The notes: a model not told the origin generated them from the letters alone. A stretch of 64,000 nucleotides of DNA from Roseospira marina (GCF_014197855.1 NZ_JACIGJ010000003.1:310001-374000); one strand, 5' to 3'; positions 53,607 to 62,721 are shown, counted from the first letter of the stretch. Program-made: numbers and translations.

Positions 53607-55007
53607 TCAGCCCTCCTGCGCCGGCAGCGCGAACACCCGCGTCGGGGTCTGGCGGCCGCGCACCACGATGTCGCCGGCCGGCGCGACCTCACGACAGACA
53701 CCGGCCGCCATCGCGGTGGCCTCGCTCATCAGGATCGCCGTGCCGTACTCCTTGTTGAGCTGTTCCAGCCGGGCGGCCAGATTCACCGCGTCGCCGTGCG
53801 CGGTGAAGATCAGCCGGTTGGCGGCCCCGACCGCGCCCAGGATGACGGGTCCCGTGTTCAGGCCGCAGCGGGTGCGCAAGCGGTGCCCCAGCGGGCCGAA
53901 GGGCCGGTCGCTCAGATCGTCCACGATGGCGCGCGCGGTGGCCACGGCGCGGCGGGCGTGGTCCGAGCCGTCTCCGCCGCCGAAGTGGATCAGCAGGGCA
54001 TCGCCGTTGAACTGGACGATGACGCCGCCGTTGGCCTCCGCGACCGCATTCACCGCGCCGAAGTAGTCGCTGAGGATGGTCATCAAGGTGCGGGGATCGA
54101 CCTGCTCGCTCAGCGTCGTGAAGCCCTCAATGTCGGTGAACAGCACCGTGCCCTCATGCACCTCACCATCGCCGGCACGCAGAACCTCGCCGGATTGGCT
54201 GATGCGCCGCGCCACCTCCGGCGCCACGAACCGGGACATCTCGGTGGCGGTCAGGCTGTCGGACACCGCCCGCTCCAGCAGCCGCCGACCGCGCACCAGC
54301 GCGATCGCCAGAATCGCCGTGACGGTCAGGATGGAGACGATCTTGTCCACCTCCGCCCCGACCAGGATGGTGTTCGAGGTCATGTACGCCACGTAGTCCC
54401 GGGTGATCATGGGCATGCCCATGTTCAGCTCGGTCACCACCGCGTAGGCCAGCAGGGCCGCCCAGCCGGCTGCCGCAGCGAGACCCGCCGCGACCACGTA
54501 CAGGGCCTGGAACCGCAGGGCGCGCAGCGCGATGAAGATGAACACGTACAGCAGCGTCGGCGCCTTCAGGTAAAACGGCGCCGACTGCTCGTATTGGACA
54601 TGGAAGGACCAAATCAGGCCCATCAACAAACCCATGTCCACGATGACGGAGACGAACAGAAGCACCGGCCCCAGCCGACCCCGGTGCGCCAGCCAAAGGC
54701 GCAGCAGCGTGAACGCCAAGTACCCGCCCAACGCATAGGGCACCGGCATGAAGTCCGTGCCGCCCGACGTCTTGGGCGCGACCAGATAGAGCGTGCCGAA
54801 CAGGACGACCACGCTGAGCTGGACCCAGCCGACCAGAAGCTCGCTTTGCCGCTGCTGGGCATCGACGGAAGCCCGGACGCGGTCGGGAAGGCGATCCTCC
54901 GCCTGCGCGCCAAGGACAAAACGGGCCAGTCTGTATGTGGCGAGTCTGTGTGTGGCCAGTCTGTGTGTGGACGGCACGGGCGCGCCTCCCGATCGGAGCG
55001 GCGGCAT
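53607..55007 (-). CDS. Membrane-bound class III nucleotide cyclase
   Basis: This 466-residue protein has six membrane helices (about 55-240) and a C-terminal class III cyclase domain. Metal aspartates are D292 in LFTDIEGFT and D336 in FNGDALL. Transition-state residues are N409 and R413 in VNLAARLE. The lysine that normally selects adenine (KFIGD) is Gln332 here (QFNGD), so the usual ATP selectivity is in doubt. Its N-terminus contains three near-identical THRLA repeats encoded by a 15-base tandem repeat. An ATG at 55007 is preferred over a TTG at 55037. Confidence 0.88.
   Translation of the reverse strand: MPPLRSGGAPVPSTHRLATHRLATYRLARFVLGAQAEDRLPDRVRASVDAQQRQSELLVGWVQLSVVVLFGTLYLVAPKTSGGTDFMPVPYALGGYLAFTLLRLWLAHRGRLGPVLLFVSVIVDMGLLMGLIWSFHVQYEQSAPFYLKAPTLLYVFIFIALRALRFQALYVVAAGLAAAAGWAALLAYAVVTELNMGMPMITRDYVAYMTSNTILVGAEVDKIVSILTVTAILAIALVRGRRLLERAVSDSLTATEMSRFVAPEVARRISQSGEVLRAGDGEVHEGTVLFTDIEGFTTLSEQVDPRTLMTILSDYFGAVNAVAEANGGVIVQFNGDALLIHFGGGDGSDHARRAVATARAIVDDLSDRPFGPLGHRLRTRCGLNTGPVILGAVGAANRLIFTAHGDAVNLAARLEQLNKEYGTAILMSEATAMAAGVCREVAPAGDIVVRGRQTPTRVFALPAQEG
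54925..54969. repeat. Three 15-bp tandem repeats in the cyclase N-terminus
   Basis: Units at 54925-54939, 54940-54954 and 54955-54969 differ in one or two positions around AGTCTGTGTGTGG. Being a multiple of three, they keep frame and encode repeated THRLA/TYRLA in the cytoplasmic head of the cyclase. Confidence 0.85.
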
Positions 55008-55191
55008 CGCCCCCACCGCTTGGGGGGCTCCCCCCAAACCGGGCGATGCGGTATGACCCGGGGGTGAAGGCTGGCGCGGCCCAATACCTGCGCGCGCCTT
55101 CCGGACAATGGGATCCGATCACGACCGAGAGTATGGGGGTGTTTGCCATGTCGGCACCAGAGCTTTCCACCCGTGCGGGGAGGGGCGCCGT

Positions 55192-56565
55192 ATGCCGACC
55201 CGGAGCATGAACAGGGCGCTCAAGATCGAGCGCGCCATCTCGCGTGCCATGCTGCCGCTCGTCGTTCTGCTGGCGGGGCTGGTGCTGATGGACCTGTTGG
55301 GCACGGCCATCGCCGTGCTGACGGGCGCACATGCCGGCGGCCTTCTGGCCCTACTGCCGGCTCCGCTAGACCGCGTGGTGTCGCCCCCGCCCATCGCGCT
55401 CTGGACGCCCCCGGGGCTGGCCGGGATCGGCGCGCTGACGCTGGCGGTGGCGCTGGGGCAGTACGGCGCGGTCCGGGTCGGCGCGCCCCGACTCGGCGCG
55501 TTGGCGCTGCTGCTCGCGCTGGCGCTGCCGCTGGTGGCCTGGAACCCGCTGGCGCTGGGCGTCATCGCCGGGCAAGCGGTGCTGCTGACCCTGAGCCGGG
55601 ATGGCCGGGGATCGGAGACGCTGACGCAGGCGGTCCGCCTGATCGGGCTGATCGCCGCGGTGCTGGTCACCTGGACGACGGCGCCGGCCATGGTGGTGTC
55701 CCTGGTGGCCGTCGCCCTGGCTCCGGCTGCCCTGGTCGCGGTCAGCCAGCCGGCGCCGCGCGACGCTGTGTCCAAGGAGCCCCAAGCCGCGGCACCCTCG
55801 GCGCCTGAACCGGAGCCCGCGCCGGCCCCTGAGACGCGGACCGAGGCCGCGCCGCCGTCCGAACCGGCATCGCCCCCCCCGTCGGCACCGGCGTCTGGGG
55901 CGCCCGACGCGGAGCCTGTGGCCGAGCCCGAAGCCCCGGCTGAGCCCACCCAGCCGGCCGCGGTCTTCGTGGAACCGGAAACGTTCGCGGACCCTGAAGC
56001 CTTCGTCGAACCCGACACGCTGGGTGAACCCAAAACCGTTTCTGAACGCAAGACCTTCGCCGACCCCGAGACCTTTGCCGAGCCCGACATCCGACCGACC
56101 ACACCGGACGCGCCCGGTCCATTCGGCACGGATCCGGTCGCTGCGCTCGCGCATCTGACGCCGGCCCCGGCCTTGGTCGAAGCGGCCCGCGCAGCCCTGG
56201 CCCAAGGCGAGGTGCCCCTGCTCGCGCTCGTCCGGCTCGATGGACTGGCGGGCATCGCAGAGCATCTCGGAGTCCAGGGCGGCGAGGCCCTGTTCGCCGA
56301 GGCCACCGGGCGCATCGCCGGTGCCTTGCCCGTTGGCAGCACTCTGACCTGGTTCGGGGACGAGACGTTCGCCGCGCTGCTACCGGCCAGCGCCGCCGAG
56401 GATATCGACGAACTCATGGCGCTGCTCGCGACGCCGTTCGCGACCGACCTGGTTGTGGAGGGACGCGCCGTGTCGATGGAGGACGCCCTGCACGTCGACG
56501 CCATGGCGCTGGACGCCGACATCCTGGCGGAACTCGACCGCTGGGCCGGCACGGCCCCGGGATAA
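55192..56565 (+). CDS. Membrane protein with degenerate GGDEF-like domain
   Basis: This 457-residue protein has six hydrophobic segments in its first 185 residues, then a Pro/Glu-rich linker with EPxTF repeats (about 195-300). A C-terminal domain laid out like a GGDEF domain follows (LLALVRLDGLAGIAEHLG, then WFGDETFAALLP). The GG(D/E)EF signature is replaced by FGDET at 388-392, and the later R..D inhibitory site is absent, so diguanylate cyclase activity is doubtful. GGGGAGGGG precedes the ATG. It is divergent from the class III cyclase. Confidence 0.75.
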   Translation: MPTRSMNRALKIERAISRAMLPLVVLLAGLVLMDLLGTAIAVLTGAHAGGLLALLPAPLDRVVSPPPIALWTPPGLAGIGALTLAVALGQYGAVRVGAPRLGALALLLALALPLVAWNPLALGVIAGQAVLLTLSRDGRGSETLTQAVRLIGLIAAVLVTWTTAPAMVVSLVAVALAPAALVAVSQPAPRDAVSKEPQAAAPSAPEPEPAPAPETRTEAAPPSEPASPPPSAPASGAPDAEPVAEPEAPAEPTQPAAVFVEPETFADPEAFVEPDTLGEPKTVSERKTFADPETFAEPDIRPTTPDAPGPFGTDPVAALAHLTPAPALVEAARAALAQGEVPLLALVRLDGLAGIAEHLGVQGGEALFAEATGRIAGALPVGSTLTWFGDETFAALLPASAAEDIDELMALLATPFATDLVVEGRAVSMEDALHVDAMALDADILAELDRWAGTAPG

Positions 56566-56571
56566 GCTTCC

Positions 56572-57156
56572 GTGGCACCGTCGCCGGAACCGGGCACCCT
56601 GGCGTTGCTGGCGGCGGCGGTCGTGGCAGCCGGGGCCAGCCTCGTCGTTCTGTACACCCTGCGCCTGGGCGCCCCGCCCTGGCCGTCCTCCCCCCGCGCG
56701 CGCCACGCCGTGATGGCCGCCCTTCCGGCGCAGGTGGAGGGCGCGATCCTGGAACTGGGGTGCGGCTGGGGCGGTTTGGCGCTTGCCCTGGCGGCCCGCT
56801 ATCCGGACCGGCCGGTGGTGGGCGTTGAGCTGTCGCCGATCCCCTGGGCGGTCGCCCGCCTGCGGGCCTGGGCGAGCCGACGGAAAAACCTCACGGTCCG
56901 GCGCGCCGACCTGCACCAGGTGGACGTCGCGCGCGCCGGTCTCATCGTGTGCTACCTGCACCGGGAGGCCATGACCCGACTCGCCATCCGCATGCGGCGG
57001 GAGGCTCCGCCGGGCGCCGTGGTGGTCTCCAACAGCTTCGGGCTTGGCGACTGGACCCCGGAGGCCCGTGTTCCCATCGGCGACGGGTTCGGCGGCGTGG
57101 TTCTGGTCTACCGGGTGCCCCCGCTTTCCCCCCCAAGCGCCCGGTACAACGCATAG
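56572..57156 (+). CDS. Membrane-anchored SAM-dependent methyltransferase
   Basis: This 194-residue protein has one N-terminal membrane helix (LALLAAAVVAAGASLVVLYTL) and a class I methyltransferase core with ELGCGWGGLALALA at 61-74, GVELSP and an acidic RADLHQ. The late VVSNSFGLGDWTP stretch recalls the FAM173/ATPSCKMT-like protein lysine methyltransferases. A GTG start six bases after the previous stop implies co-expression with the degenerate GGDEF gene. Its 3' end overlaps the convergent gene by 49 bases. Confidence 0.7.
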   Translation: MAPSPEPGTLALLAAAVVAAGASLVVLYTLRLGAPPWPSSPRARHAVMAALPAQVEGAILELGCGWGGLALALAARYPDRPVVGVELSPIPWAVARLRAWASRRKNLTVRRADLHQVDVARAGLIVCYLHREAMTRLAIRMRREAPPGAVVVSNSFGLGDWTPEARVPIGDGFGGVVLVYRVPPLSPPSARYNA

Positions 57157-57515
57157 GGCGTCCAGACCCAACGCGCGTGCAGGCCCAGCAGGCGCTTCAC
57201 CACCTCGACGCAGGTCAGCGGTGCCCAGGGGGCTTCTTTCCGGGGCGGCGCCCGGGTTTCGGTCGCCACCACCGTCAGCCCCTGGGCGCGATACCACGCG
57301 GCCAGATCGGCCGCGTCCGCCGTCGGCACCAGATCCACGCGCATCCGGTGGGCGAGAGGGTCCACGATCACCCAGTGTCCCGGCCGCCGCACCGCGATGA
57401 ACACATGCCGGAACCCCGGCCGCAGCAACCGAAGCCACCAGATTGCTCCGCCGTCCGTGAACACGACCAGGGCGGGGCCGGGCGGCGGCTCCGCGCCCTC
57501 CCCCGGCCGGATCAC
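57108..57515 (-). CDS. Uncharacterised protein, possible papain-like fold
   Basis: This 135-residue protein has a conserved-looking FRHVFIAVRRPGHWVIVDPL (His37, Asp52) and later PLTCVEVVKRLLG (Cys102). That pattern is compatible with a circularly permuted NlpC/P60 or papain-like fold, but it is not proof. The GTG start overlaps the stop of the upstream gene (GTGA). It overlaps the convergent methyltransferase gene at its end. I do not assign a function. Confidence 0.6.
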   Translation of the reverse strand: MIRPGEGAEPPPGPALVVFTDGGAIWWLRLLRPGFRHVFIAVRRPGHWVIVDPLAHRMRVDLVPTADAADLAAWYRAQGLTVVATETRAPPRKEAPWAPLTCVEVVKRLLGLHARWVWTPYALYRALGGESGGTR

Positions 57516-57901
57516 GCCCCATACCCTCGTCGTACGATGCCCTTCCGCCGCAGCGGCGTGGCGAGACGGTCCAGCGCCTCGGCCCACAGCGCCGCATCGC
57601 CCGCCTCCTCCGGCACCCGACCGTCCGGCGGCATCAGGCGGCGGCCATGCCGGTTGAGCACCCGCAGATGGTCCGACCGCAGCACGCCGGCCAGCGCCAA
57701 CGCCCGCACCGCGCGGCCGATGTCGTCGGGATCGCACGGGCGCGCGGCGGCCAGCGGATCGGCGGGGAGGCGCGCGCCCTCCGCCCGGGTCAGGCGGGCG
57801 CGCTGGAACCAGAACCACGCGGCCTCGGCGGACTCAAAGGGCTCGGTGCGGCGCTCCGCCAGGGGGCGGGGCACATGACGGGTGCGGCGATCGCGGCTCA
57901 T
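57512..57901 (-). CDS. Uncharacterised conserved-looking protein, first of a coupled pair
   Basis: This 129-residue protein contains EPFESAEAAWFWFQRARLTRAEG, then PCDPDDIGRAVRALALAGVL and a C-terminal LWAEALDRLATPLRRKGIV. The aromatic AWFWF stretch and the CDPDDI motif give it a distinctive signature that I associate with an uncharacterised alphaproteobacterial family. TTGGAG precedes the ATG. It is translationally coupled to the protein at 57108-57515. Confidence 0.65.
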   Translation of the reverse strand: MSRDRRTRHVPRPLAERRTEPFESAEAAWFWFQRARLTRAEGARLPADPLAAARPCDPDDIGRAVRALALAGVLRSDHLRVLNRHGRRLMPPDGRVPEEAGDAALWAEALDRLATPLRRKGIVRRGYGA

Positions 57902-58009
57902 GCGGGTGTCTCTCCAAGGCACGGAATGAGACACCCAAGGGTTCCGGGTTCCGCGTCCGGACGCAAACGCAACCCGCGACCCGCCGCCGGGCCGCCGCCC
58001 CCAGACCGC

Positions 58010-61000
58010 CTACGTCGCGGGCACGCCGTCGTCGCGCAGCGCGATGTAGATCGCCGGAATCACCAGCAGGGTCAGCGCCGTCGAGGACGCCAGCCCGAAC
58101 ACCAGCGACAGCGCCAGCCCCTGGAAGATCGGATCCGCCAGGATGAAGGCACCGCCGATCATGGCCGCCAACGCGGTCAGCAGGATCGGCTTGAACCGGA
58201 TCGCCCCGGCCGTCAGCAGGGCGTCGCGCAGGCCGGGCGACGAGGGCTGACTGTGCTTGATGAAGTCCACCAGAAGGATGGAGTTGCGCACGATGATCCC
58301 GGCCAGGGCGATGAACCCGATCATCGAGGTGGCGGTGAACGGCGCGCCGAACAGCCAGTGGCCGAACACGATGCCGATCAGCGTCAGGGGCACCGGGGTC
58401 AGGATCACCAGCGGCGCCTTGAACGAGCCGAACTGCGCCACGACCAGCAGATAGATGCCCAGGATCGCCACGCCGAAGGCCGCGCCCATGTCGCGGAAGG
58501 TGACGTAGGTGATCTCCCACTCGCCGTCCCACAGCAGCGTGGGGCCGCTTTCGTCCTCCGGCTGGCCGTGCAGACGGATGGCGGGTTTGGGCAGGCCGAG
58601 CGCGTCCCAGTCCGTGGCCGCGATGCGGTCCTGAACCGCCAGCATGCCGTAGATCGGGGCCTCGAACCGGCCGGCAAGGTCCGCCTGCACCATCTCGGCG
58701 AAATGACCGTCGCGGCGGAACAGGGTGTGGGAGGCCGGCTCCCGCGTCACCCGGACCACGTCGCCCAGTTCCACATAGCCCTGCGCGCCGGGCACAGGCG
58801 TGGACAGCAGGTATTCGCCGGGGCTCAGGCGGGACTTGGGCAGGCGCACGGCGATCTCGACCGGATCGACCCCATGGCCGCGATGGGAGTAGCCGACGCT
58901 CACCCCTCCCAGCAACGCCGCCAGGGTGTCGTGCACGGCCTCTTCCTCCACACCGTGGTATTCCAGCGCCTGCTGGTCGAGCGCGAAGCGGATGCGCTCC
59001 GCCGGATCGCCCCAGGAGTCGTCCACGTCGACGATAAAATCGACGGCGCGGAAGATGCGCTTGACCTCCTCGGCCACCGCGCGCCGGGTCTCCGCGTCCG
59101 GTCCATAGATCTCCGCCAGCAGGGTCGCCAACACGGGCGGACCGGGCGGCACCTCCACCACCGACAGGGCCGTCCCCTCGGGCACATCCATGTCCGCCAG
59201 CCGGGCGCGCACCTCCAGCGCGATGGCATGGCTGGGCCGGTCCCGGTCATGCTTCGGCGTCAGGTTCAGTTGCAGATCGCCCATGTAGGGCGCATCCCGC
59301 AGATAGGCATGCCGCACCAGCCCGTTGAAGTTGAACGGCGCCGCCGTGCCAGCGTGAAGCTGCATCGAGGTCAGCTCCGGCACATCGGCCAGCCGCCGGG
59401 CCGCGTCCATCAGGGTGCGCTCGGTCTGCTCAAGCGTGGCGTCCTCGGGCAGGGTCAGCACCACCTGAAGCTCGCTCTTGTTGTCGAACGGCAGCAGCTT
59501 GACGGTGACGTCCTGGGTGTAGAACGGCAGGCAGGCCACGACGGTCGCCACCCCCACCCCGATCAGGAACAGCCACGCCCGCGCCCGCGTCTTCAGCACC
59601 GGGCCGGCGATGCGGCGGTAGAGGCGGCCCAGGCGCCCCTCGTCCTCGTGCCCACCCTCCCCCGCCATCCGTTCGGCCCGCCGGCCGGCGACCTTCAGCA
59701 GCAGCCAGGGCGTCAGGACCACCGCCACGAAGAACGAGAAGATCATCGCCGCCGAAGCGTTGGCCGGGATCGGGCTCATGTAGGGCCCCATCAACCCGGA
59801 CACGAACATCATCGGCAGCAGCGCCGCCACGATGGTCAAGGTGGCGATGATGGTGGGGTTGCCGACCTCGGCCACGCCCTCGATCGCCTTTTGCACCACG
59901 GAGCGGTCGTCCTTCATGGCCCAATGGCGCGCGATGTTCTCCACCACCACGATGGCGTCGTCGACCAGGATGCCGATGGAGAAGATGAGCGCGAACAGGC
60001 TCACCCGGTTGATGGTGTAGCCCATCATCCAGGCCGCGAAGAGCGTGAGAAGGATGGTCGTGGGCACCACCATGGCCACCACCAGCCCCTCCCGCCAGCC
60101 GATGGCCAGGGTGATGAGGGCCACGATGGACAGGGTGGCGAGCCCCAGATGGAACAGCAGTTCGTTGGACTTCTCCAGCGCCGTCTCGCCGTAGTTCCGC
60201 GTCACCTCCACCCGCACGCCGTCGGGAATCACGCGGCCCTTCAGGCCCTCCAGTCGGTCGAGGATCGTGTCCGCGACCACCACGGCGTTGGCGCCCTTGC
60301 GCTTGGCCAGGGCGATGGAGACGGCCGGGGCCATGGCAATGCTGTCACGGCTGTCCTCCGCCGCCGGTTCGACCCGCCAGACGCGGTGTTCCTCCGGCGC
60401 GGTGCCGACGACCACATGGGCCACGTCCTTCACATAGACCGGACGGCCGTCGTGCGTGGTCAGCAGCAGGTCGCCGATGTCCGCCACCCCCTGCAACGTC
60501 TGCCCCGCCACCACGGGCAGACCGGTGCCGGCGTCGCGCAGCCGCCCCAACCGAATGGAGCGGTTGGCGTTCTCCAGCTTCTCGACCAGCCGGTTCAGGG
60601 GAATCCCGTACAGGGACAGCCGCTCCGGATCGGGCTCGACGCGGATCTGGTCCGCGCGCCCACCGACCAGGAAGGTCAGCCCGACGTCGTCCACCTTGAT
60701 GAGCTCCATCAGAAGCTCCTCGGCGACGGCGTGCAGGCCGGCGTCGGTCCAGCGCTCCGCGACCTCGGGCTCGGGCGACAGGGTCAGGACCACGATGGGC
60801 ACGTCGTTGATGCCGCGCCCGACGATCAACGGTTCCGGAATCCCCAGCGGAATGCGGTTCAGATTGGCGCGGATGGTCTCGTGGACGCGCAGCATGGCGA
60901 CGTCCTCGTCGGTGCCGACCACGAAGCGCGCGGTCACGGTGACCCCATCGTCCACGGTCTGGCTGTAGACATGCTCGACGTCGTCGATGCCCTTGACGAT

Positions 61001-61222
61001 GTCCTCCAGCGGCTTGGTCACCAGTTCGGCGGCGTCCACGGCCTTCAGGCCGTTGGCCTGCACCATGATGTCCACCATGGGGACGGAGATTTGCGGCTCC
61101 TCCTCGCGCGGGACCGCCACCAGCGCCAGCAGGCCCACCACCAGGGCGGCCAGCAACAGCAGCGGCGTGAGCGGCGAGCCGATGAACGCCTTGGTCAGCG
61201 AACCGGACAGGCCGAGTCTCAT
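58010..61222 (-). CDS. RND efflux transporter permease
   Basis: This 1070-residue resistance-nodulation-division pump has the usual two-fold layout of twelve helices and two large periplasmic loops. Signatures include AVPREEEPQISVPMVDI, MVVPTTILLTLFAAW, GILVDDAIVVVENI and a C-terminal GIIVRNSILLVDFI. The first motif is typical of the proteobacterial RND group with an EEEP start, not of multidrug AcrB. It overlaps the adaptor stop as ATGA. The divergent ArsR regulator is the likely controller. Confidence 0.93.
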   Translation of the reverse strand: MRLGLSGSLTKAFIGSPLTPLLLLAALVVGLLALVAVPREEEPQISVPMVDIMVQANGLKAVDAAELVTKPLEDIVKGIDDVEHVYSQTVDDGVTVTARFVVGTDEDVAMLRVHETIRANLNRIPLGIPEPLIVGRGINDVPIVVLTLSPEPEVAERWTDAGLHAVAEELLMELIKVDDVGLTFLVGGRADQIRVEPDPERLSLYGIPLNRLVEKLENANRSIRLGRLRDAGTGLPVVAGQTLQGVADIGDLLLTTHDGRPVYVKDVAHVVVGTAPEEHRVWRVEPAAEDSRDSIAMAPAVSIALAKRKGANAVVVADTILDRLEGLKGRVIPDGVRVEVTRNYGETALEKSNELLFHLGLATLSIVALITLAIGWREGLVVAMVVPTTILLTLFAAWMMGYTINRVSLFALIFSIGILVDDAIVVVENIARHWAMKDDRSVVQKAIEGVAEVGNPTIIATLTIVAALLPMMFVSGLMGPYMSPIPANASAAMIFSFFVAVVLTPWLLLKVAGRRAERMAGEGGHEDEGRLGRLYRRIAGPVLKTRARAWLFLIGVGVATVVACLPFYTQDVTVKLLPFDNKSELQVVLTLPEDATLEQTERTLMDAARRLADVPELTSMQLHAGTAAPFNFNGLVRHAYLRDAPYMGDLQLNLTPKHDRDRPSHAIALEVRARLADMDVPEGTALSVVEVPPGPPVLATLLAEIYGPDAETRRAVAEEVKRIFRAVDFIVDVDDSWGDPAERIRFALDQQALEYHGVEEEAVHDTLAALLGGVSVGYSHRGHGVDPVEIAVRLPKSRLSPGEYLLSTPVPGAQGYVELGDVVRVTREPASHTLFRRDGHFAEMVQADLAGRFEAPIYGMLAVQDRIAATDWDALGLPKPAIRLHGQPEDESGPTLLWDGEWEITYVTFRDMGAAFGVAILGIYLLVVAQFGSFKAPLVILTPVPLTLIGIVFGHWLFGAPFTATSMIGFIALAGIIVRNSILLVDFIKHSQPSSPGLRDALLTAGAIRFKPILLTALAAMIGGAFILADPIFQGLALSLVFGLASSTALTLLVIPAIYIALRDDGVPAT

Positions 61223-62262
61223 GGACGCGCCTCCGCCTTACCGGGACCATCGTCGGGCGGAACCAGCGTGTCACCCGGACGCAAACCGGACAGCACCTCG
61301 ACTCCGCCCGGGACCGGCGCGCCCACCTGCACCACGACCCAGGCGCCGCCGTCCAGCCGGGCCATGGTGACGCCGTGGTGGGAGCGCACATAGCGCGGCG
61401 GCACCACGAAGGCCGACCGGTGGCCGGTCACGATGTCCACCAGCGCGCGCTCCCCGACGAAATAACCGCCGAGGCCCTCCACCGCCACGTCGGCAAGGAC
61501 GCGCCCGGCCTCCAACTCGGGATAGACCTTCACGATGGTGCCATCGCGCCAGCGCGCGCCCGTGTCCCCGCTCTCCGGGTCCAGCCCGCGCGGCCCGACC
61601 CGGACGGTGTCGCCGGTCTGGATGAAGCGCGCGTGCCGCTCCGGCAAGCGCAGCCGCAAGACGTAGTGTTCCGTGGCGACGCGGGCGATGGCCTCGCCCG
61701 GCAACACCACGCTGCCCTCGGACACCGTCACCTCCAGCACGCGGCCGGAGACCGGGGCCAGAACCTCGCCCTCCGTCACCTGCTGGCGCAGCACGTCCAG
61801 GTCCGAGCGCAGGGAGTCGCGCTGGCGTTCCGCCACCTCCAGGGCCGTGCGGGCCGCGTCCAGGCGGCTTTGCGGCGCGGCGCCCTGGGCCCTGAGTTGC
61901 TCCGCCCGGCGCAGGTCCGTGCGGGCCTGATCGACCGTCGCCTGCTGCCCGTCGAGCTGCGACTCCAGCGCCTGGATTCGGGGCGCCAGCTTGTCGTCGA
62001 CCACCAGCGCCAGCCGCGCGCCGGCGGTCACCGCGTCGCCCTCGTCCACCACAAGATGGCGCACCGTGCCGCCGAGTCGCGCCCGCGCGGCCAGCACATC
62101 CACGCTTTCCACGGTCGCGAACACGGCCTTGCGGTCGTCGAGGGTTCGGAGTTGAACCGTGAACGGCTCGGCCTGGGCGGCGGCAAGCGGCCCGCCGAGG
62201 ACCAGCAAGACCAGCCACGCGAGGCGACCGGCGCATCTGAAGGGAAACACGAGTCTCGGCAT
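61219..62262 (-). CDS. RND efflux periplasmic adaptor (membrane fusion protein)
   Basis: This 347-residue adaptor has a signal peptide (1-32), a lipoyl half (GGTVRHLVVDEGDAVTAG), a long alpha-hairpin coiled coil (about 90-150) and a second half APVSGRVLEVTVSEGSVV, then beta-barrel and membrane-proximal domains. The ATG at 62262 follows AAGGTGA. It is the first gene of the pump operon and is divergent from the regulator. Confidence 0.9.
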   Translation of the reverse strand: MPRLVFPFRCAGRLAWLVLLVLGGPLAAAQAEPFTVQLRTLDDRKAVFATVESVDVLAARARLGGTVRHLVVDEGDAVTAGARLALVVDDKLAPRIQALESQLDGQQATVDQARTDLRRAEQLRAQGAAPQSRLDAARTALEVAERQRDSLRSDLDVLRQQVTEGEVLAPVSGRVLEVTVSEGSVVLPGEAIARVATEHYVLRLRLPERHARFIQTGDTVRVGPRGLDPESGDTGARWRDGTIVKVYPELEAGRVLADVAVEGLGGYFVGERALVDIVTGHRSAFVVPPRYVRSHHGVTMARLDGGAWVVVQVGAPVPGGVEVLSGLRPGDTLVPPDDGPGKAEARP

Positions 62263-62312
62263 GGGGCGGATCACCTTCCGGAGCAGGACGTGGGCGTGGA
62301 GTCCGAAAACCG

Positions 62313-62340
62313 TTGACTACATATTAGATGTTGCTAATTT
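62313..62340 (+). promoter_or_regulatory. Promoter with ATTAG-N6-CTAAT operator
   Basis: TTGACT (62313-62318) and TAATTT (62335-62340), 16 bases apart, form a promoter for the ArsR gene. A perfect inverted repeat ATTAG-N6-CTAAT (62323-62338) lies between and over the -10. The ATG at 62348 comes only about eight bases after the -10 with no Shine-Dalgarno, so the transcript may be leaderless. Its position between the divergent regulator and pump genes fits an autoregulated operator. Confidence 0.7.
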
Positions 62341-62347
62341 ATTCAAC

Positions 62348-62710
62348 ATGAATATGACAGACCTGCACGACCACAGCGCGCGCGCCGCCGCGCTGCTCAA
62401 GGCGCTCGGCAACGATCGGCGGCTGATGTTGCTGTGCGCGCTGGTGGCGGGCGAACGCACCGTCGGCGACCTGGGGGCCAAGGCCGGCCTGAGCCAGTCC
62501 GCCCTGTCGCAGCACCTCGCCCGGTTGCGGCGCGACGGTCTGGTCGCGACCCGCCGGGTGGGGCAGCACATCCACTACCGGATCGCCAGCCCGGAGGTCC
62601 TGGCCATCATCGAAACCCTGGCGCACCTGTACTGCCCGGCCAGCGCACCTCCCAGGCCGGACCCATCCCCCGAACCCACCGCGCCGGCCCCGGCCCGCCC
62701 CCCCGACTGA
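62348..62710 (+). CDS. ArsR family regulator, SqrR/BigR-like
   Basis: This 120-residue winged-helix repressor has [27 protein letters not shown], the recognition helix [23 protein letters not shown] and [10 protein letters not shown]. It has exactly two cysteines, C30 and C96, 66 residues apart. SqrR of Rhodobacter uses C41 and C107, the same separation, to sense persulfides. That makes a sulfur-responsive role likely rather than metal sensing. The Pro-rich tail (97-120) is an add-on. Confidence 0.88.
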   Translation: MNMTDLHDHSARAAALLKALGNDRRLMLLCALVAGERTVGDLGAKAGLSQSALSQHLARLRRDGLVATRRVGQHIHYRIASPEVLAIIETLAHLYCPASAPPRPDPSPEPTAPAPARPPD

Positions 62711-62721
62711 GGAGACACCCC

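Noticed and set aside
57108-57901. The coupled gene pair considered as a prophage or gene-transfer-agent remnant
   Set aside because: No capsid, terminase, portal, integrase or attachment site was seen nearby, and codon use matches the neighbours.
57647-61393. A plus-strand open frame of about 1250 codons across the RND region
   Set aside because: It is rich in His, Gln, Arg and Gly, typical of an antisense shadow. The minus strand encodes an unmistakable RND pump.
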